Part shown: one piece after another, positions 59,418-64,000 of the stretch
Numbering within the stretch: the first letter of the stretch is position 1
Layout of the letters: each line of letters begins with the position of its first letter
NCBI RefSeq assembly: GCF_014851395.1
Contig: NW_024043372.1
Coordinates: 9,375,490-9,439,489 of the forward strand
DNA length: 64,000 bases
Source: Micropterus salmoides
Lineage: Eukaryota > Chordata > Actinopteri > Centrarchiformes > Centrarchidae
Direction: 5' to 3'
Program-made: the position numbers and the translations under genes
The notes under the pieces: model-generated
Told to the model about the DNA's origin: nothing
What the model saw: the letters and a program-made list of their open reading frames with translations, nothing else
Databases searched by the model: none

Positions 59418-62055
59418 TTATGACCTGGGTCTCTCCTTCTTGCCTTTGTAGAGTGCCAGCAGGGACACATTGGCCACCTTAACGACCTTGAATCGTACTC
59501 CGGGGATGTCTCCTACGGCGTGACCTTTACGTCCAAATCCTGCCACCAGAACCTCATCGTTCTCCTGCAGGACCGGAAAGAGATCAGAGAGGGTGGTCAG
59601 AGGGAGATGAAATGCAAGGAGGAAATGAGTGACGATAACGTCAACCTGTACGGCTAACTGTAATTTTTTATTATATATATATATAATCTGATCTTGGACA
59701 AATATGCAGGATGGTTTAAGCAAACAAATCTATACATTGATTTGGGAAGTAACTCCGGATTAAGTTACCTGCAGCTTCAACACATTTTAGGACCTGCAGA
59801 CTCACTACACCAATGCTAAGCTGCATGAAGACATTTGAGAAAGCTCAGAAGGAAAATAGTTCTCTCTGGCTGATTTGAACCTGGGAATGCAATTAGTACG
59901 CTTAGATTTCCTGTAGCTTAACATAACACCATGTCTTCAGCTGCTGCACAGCAACTGCTCGATAGGCTGTAATTCAAGGATTTATACAGGGCGGGCATTT
60001 ACCTCGATGAAGTTGAGGCAACCATCGTTGGGGACGAAGGCAGTGATTTTCTTGCCGTTCTTGATGAGCTGAACCCTCACACACTTCCTGATGGCAGAGT
60101 TGGGCTGCTTAGCCTCAACACCACTGCAGACAGAAAACAACGCTTTAACTTAAAATTAACCCAGAAAATAGTTCAAACTGGAATGAACTGTCAGGAACGT
60201 TTTATGTTTCATAAAGATCTATCCTGTAAATACCCTTTGCACTGCAAGTTGTATTTTTTGACACATGCCACTGCTCATCACGGACTCTTAATTGCTGTGG
60301 TTTTCATTCAGTGTGTGATGCCAGCAGTTAATCAGTTAACAGAAAAAATAAAATGACACCCACGTTTGGCTTAATACTTCCAAATCTTCCAAGATTAAAA
60401 CCACGAAAGTGATCATGATTTCGATCCAGCACTAAAAGACTCAATTGCAATACTTCACAGAAACATTTCAACAAGGACTTCAGAACTTTCCAAAAAGGTA
60501 TAATGGAGAGAAGAGGTAAACGCTACCATTTTCCCAGCTGGCATCCCAAACACCAACCAGCGCTTGTATGCCAACACCTACAAAAATGACTAGCTGTTTG
60601 TCTTGGTGTCGAGTAATTATCACTTCACCTTCAGTATCAACTGATTGGCAGGTCTCTTGGTACTTACACTTTCTCAAGGACGATGCCCTTGGCGTGGGAG
60701 GCTCCTCCGAAGGGGTTAGCCTTCAGTGCTGTGCCCAAATGGGCCTTCTTGTACTGTTTATCGTGCCATTTCTGCTCACGGCGGTGGTTACGGAGCTTCC
60801 TGGCTGTGCGCAGACCACGACACTTTCCTGGAAGACAAAGACCAGCAGGAAGTTAGGAGTCAATGCAGGACCACTGTAGCTCTCAGATGATGTGGAATTC
60901 AACAAAGCTTTCTTGGATTATATTTTGAAACATCCATGTATATGTAAGCCACAGGTTTCTACAGCAGAACAAAGATTGTTATAAAGTGCAAAAGAAAAAA
61001 AATGCTTTCTATTTCAAAAAAAAAAGTACAGAAAGATGTTTCCCTTAAATGTTAAATGTGGGCTATAATGGCGTGAGTGAAAACCATGCTATAAACAAGA
61101 TCATCTAGTTTTAACTGTTAAAATGACCACAGGCAGTCTTTGAAGGGCTACAGAAGTCAGTTTACATCTGAGCCGTACTGAAACCGTTTCCTCACTAAAG
61201 ACCAAAATTCTCCCACAGGGGTCAATGCAAGTGCAATAAATGTCAGGAGGCAATTAAGGTTTCCAATGATAAGTAGTTAACAGGTTAAACGTGTTCAAAA
61301 GTAACTGGATTGTAAATGTTATACATGATGCAAACTGGGACTAAGGCAACACAAGCAGCATCGCTGTCTACTGGCAATGTCTGTCACATACAAACATGGC
61401 TTATTCTGATTCTCACCAATTACAGACTTACAGAAGTTGAAGACTAATAATTACTACATAAGAGGCACAAACTGAGAGAACTTGAGCACAAAGCAGCAGA
61501 CTGACGTGTCCAGTTTAGTAACGTTACATTAGTAGTGGGACTTACTACAGCTAGCTGTAACTTTGCCTAGTCAAGCCACTGCAATATACTTTAATGTTCA
61601 ATCGCGCAAATGTCCTTTGCAGCTATAAAAAGGTAACGAAGCTTCACGTTTCAAGCTACGAGCGGCGTTAACATGTTGCGGTTAAGGAGCCTTACGAACA
61701 CCATCTGAGACCTTCTCCATGATATCAGCGGAACATTAGTTATTGTATTGTTCCGTTCTTTAGTTTAATAATAACGTTATAATATTAACAACAACAGTTT
61801 GAAGCGTAAAAGGACCGTATGCTAAGCTAACCATGCTAACACGCAGCTAGTGCTTCGCGGACATGTTATGGCCGCTCCACGTTGCGGGGAAACAGAACCG
61901 TCAAAATGTTCCGTTTTTCAACTGACTGTGAATTTCTACCGTTACAAACACATCGAAAATAGTTCGTAAGATATTCATGTACGACACCGATATGAAAAAC
62001 CACCTCTGTACACAGAATAAATCGGTATTTAGGATGAAGTTTGAGCTGTACCCAT
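59418..62055 (-). CDS. rps23: 40S ribosomal protein S23 (uS12), 4 coding exons
   Basis: Small-subunit protein of the decoding centre. Exons in transcript order: 62055-62052 (ATGG only), 60827-60668, 60123-60003, 59564-59418. All introns are GT-AG and phases agree, giving 432 bases including TAA, 143 residues, exactly the vertebrate length. The protein runs MGKCRGLRTARKLR, then KQPNSAIRKCVRVQL, with the conserved loop FVPNDGCLNFIEENDEV containing the PND proline that is hydroxylated in other eukaryotes, and ends KKERPRS. The start at 62055 was chosen because exon 2 begins in phase 1 with GAAAGTG, and ATGG followed by GTACAG supplies MG and a donor directly behind a 5'-TOP leader. A second possible first exon at 61720-61696 also joins in phase. 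Confidence 0.95.
61696..61720 (-). other. rps23: Possible alternative first coding exon of rps23
   Basis: The minus strand reads ATGGAGAAGGTCTCAG and onward to a strong donor GTTC|GTAAGG. Its 25 bases end in phase 1 and join exon 2 in frame, changing the N terminus from MG-KCRGLR to MEKVSDGVR-KCRGLR. The ATG has A at -3 and G at +4. This is a sequence-based possibility only. Confidence 0.3.
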
Positions 62056-62090
62056 GATTGCAGAAGCGAGCCTGGGATGGAAAGGAAGGA
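62056..62090 (-). promoter_or_regulatory. rps23: 5'-TOP leader / start site of rps23
   Basis: On the gene strand TCCTTCCTTTCC (62090-62079) precedes a short leader ending at the ATG at 62055. A C followed by a pyrimidine tract within about 35 bases of the start codon is the 5' terminal oligopyrimidine arrangement by which mTOR and LARP1 control ribosomal protein mRNA translation. Confidence 0.8.
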
Positions 62091-62479
62091 CCCAGCATGC
62101 ACCGCGGCAATGTCTAGTCTGAGGACCCCGGACAGGCCTGACTATAGAAAATGCCTGACTGAAATTATCACAGGAATGGAAAACAACGGTGATTTCAATT
62201 AAATATAGTGATATTTTTTAATGCAGAACAAAAAAATGTAATAATTTTGTTACCACACTGTGACATCCTGTGACTTCTATATATGTATATTTTTCAAGGT
62301 TACTCCAAACCTTTAAGGCTTTTTAACATGATTTGATTTTTAAGCATTAAACTATGAGTATGTTGTTGTATTCAATTTAATTTGTCTTATGTAAAATGTT
62401 GGTTTGACCTTTTTTCTATCATCTTATACTTTATTGTATTTTACTTTACTCACTACTTTAGTGCTTGGATTATTTAACC

Positions 62480-62754
62480 GAGTGGTTCTCAAACTTGCTC
62501 ACATCAAGGACGCCTAAATTGACATTAGACCACGGACCCTCATTAGAGAGGATTTTGTCCCAGGGTACCCTATCTAATAGGATTTTTGCTTTTAGATGTT
62601 TTATTACAAAAAGTGTATGAAATCCATGATCCATGTAGTCATGGTGTACTTATGGATGAAATTGTAGTCAAAATAAATGATTCCTCTTTTTGCTGGGGAC
62701 CCCCTGGAGCCCCCTCATGGACCCCTGGGGGTCCCCAGATTTTGGGAACCACTG
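62480..62754. mobile_element. hAT-type MITE
   Basis: Left GAGTGGTTCTCAAACTTG and right TTTGGGAACCACTG are inverted. The interior has GGACCCCCTGGAGCCCC and GGGGGTCCCCAG. Non-coding, about 275 bp, upstream of rps23. Confidence 0.65.
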
Positions 62755-64000
62755 ATTAAGCCTACTGTCTCTGAAAAATCTGTATGTTGTTCTTAAAATG
62801 TTGAGTTCAAAAAATGCAAGATGTTTGATGCCAATATGTCGGCTCATCAATATAAAAGGGTAAAAAGAAGATCTGATAATAATATCTTAGTAGTTAGTGG
62901 TTTTATACATACACACTGCATTAGTGAATTTTGACCAATATATGTACTGATCAGAACATTTTAAAGTGTAAAAATAAACTTGTGGGAGCTCTCTATTAAA
63001 AATGTAATAGCAGTGTAAGTATTTTAATTACTTCATGTAACTCATTACATTTCATTACTTTTGATCACTGTTTTCAACGGTTTCTAATCATTGAAACTCA
63101 TTTTGAAAAGACAGCTTGAGATGTAATTAAGCTGGCAGTCGAGTGGTGCTGCGAATTCAAACATGAGAATCAATGAAAAGCATCAGAACAGCATCAAACT
63201 TTACTTAATAGCTGTGGCTGGAAATGAAAAAAAGGAAGACATTGTGCACATGAAAAACAGACAAAGCAACAAAATGAGTATTATTCAACAAATAAGAATA
63301 ATAACAAGAAGAAGTTTTATTTATATAGCGCCTTTCCAGAGCTCAAGGTCGCTTTTCATGGTACATTTTAGCTGAGCTGTTTACAGAAAATATTCAGCTG
63401 TAACCCTCAAAGTAATCATAAACATTTTCATAAGTAGCTGTGATTTAATTACACATTTTTACCAGTAACTGTGACAGATTACATGTAACGAGTCGCTACC
63501 CAACACTGTTCAATTAAAAATTTCTTAATATCTTCAGAACTTATAAACTTGAAACAATGAGTTGAATGAATGTACGGCTTAGTTCAATAAACTCATTAAA
63601 TTAAGCAGACTTCACAGCATGCACTGTATGAGAGTCTCTCCAGAGAGGTTAGTTTTGAATTCAGTCCCTCTTATAACTGGACAAACTGGGTAGGAGCAAT
63701 TTTATATCCTGTAGTCTTTGTTATAACTCTGGTACAAAGCCTCCCCATCAGCAGCTGTAAGTTCTTTATGACATTTTAAATTAAATTAGCTTTACTTTAA
63801 TAAAACATATATATTTAAGTTAAGTTAATGTTTGATGCTTTCCAGTTCAGTTCATGTTATAGTCTCACAGAGCCACCAGCAAGGATGTAAACTCTTGTTT
63901 CCCTCTGTGGTGCACAAAATAGATAAAAAATAAATAAGTGTATCCATATAAGTAGATGAAGAATGTACATATATTTTGTACTATCTGATACATATGGGTG
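62755..64000. other. Intergenic DNA upstream of rps23
   Basis: AT-rich with no recognisable gene. 63306-63362 (TTTATTTATATAGCGCCTTT) is a fragment of a common fish retroelement 3' end. Nothing else is supported. Confidence 0.5.

Noticed and set aside
60124..60667. C/D box snoRNA in an rps23 intron (GTGATGA and CTGA on the gene strand)
   Set aside because: The spacing is long, no closing stem flanks the boxes, and no complementarity to rRNA could be tested.
1..64000. CRISPR array, operon or prophage
   Set aside because: No spaced direct repeats of that kind; gene structure with introns and fish transposons shows this is eukaryotic DNA.

Overview
This is vertebrate nuclear DNA, almost certainly from a teleost fish and probably a percomorph. 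The genes are split by GT-AG introns. Introns and intergenic DNA are packed with fish-type mobile DNA: several Tc1/mariner families, Rex1/Babar-like and L2-like LINEs, a Ty3/gypsy element, a Penelope GIY-YIG fragment, hAT, Harbinger-like and TTAA-target MITEs, and tRNA-derived SINEs. There is no bacterial gene organisation and no CRISPR. I could not assign a species.

Layout: (1) 303-13579, plus strand: ip6k1, inositol hexakisphosphate kinase 1, seven coding exons that join in frame to 530 codons plus stop. (2) 13580-21086: ip6k1 3' UTR and intergenic DNA, mostly featureless. (3) 22505-44257, minus strand: a complete asb14 (ankyrin repeat and SOCS box protein 14) gene of 12 coding exons, 598 codons plus stop. 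Its introns 1, 2 and 4 are swollen by nested transposons. (4) 44258-49511: a 5 kb head-to-head spacer of decayed Tc1 copies, a locally repeated unit and an L2-like LINE 3' end. (5) 49512-53963, plus strand: a second asb14 copy holding only the equivalents of exons 5-12, still open in frame (452 codons plus stop). (6) 53964-59400: Tc1, Penelope and hAT remnants. (7) 59418-62055, minus strand: rps23 (40S ribosomal protein uS12), four coding exons giving the normal 143 residues, with a 5'-TOP start and a short 3' UTR. (8) 62110-64000: intergenic DNA with a hAT MITE.

The genes do not form a pathway. IP6K1 makes inositol pyrophosphates. ASB14 proteins are predicted substrate receptors of Cullin-5 ubiquitin ligases. 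RPS23 is part of the ribosomal decoding centre. Human IP6K1 and ASB14 both lie on chromosome 3p, which agrees with the neighbourhood.

The most interesting part is the inverted asb14 duplication. The two copies share near-identical exons and intron edges in places but differ strongly in one ankyrin exon. The plus copy lost the first four coding exons and the exon-5 splice acceptor, but an upstream in-frame ATG rescues the reading frame. In the minus copy a TTAA-target transposon sits exactly on the stop codon.
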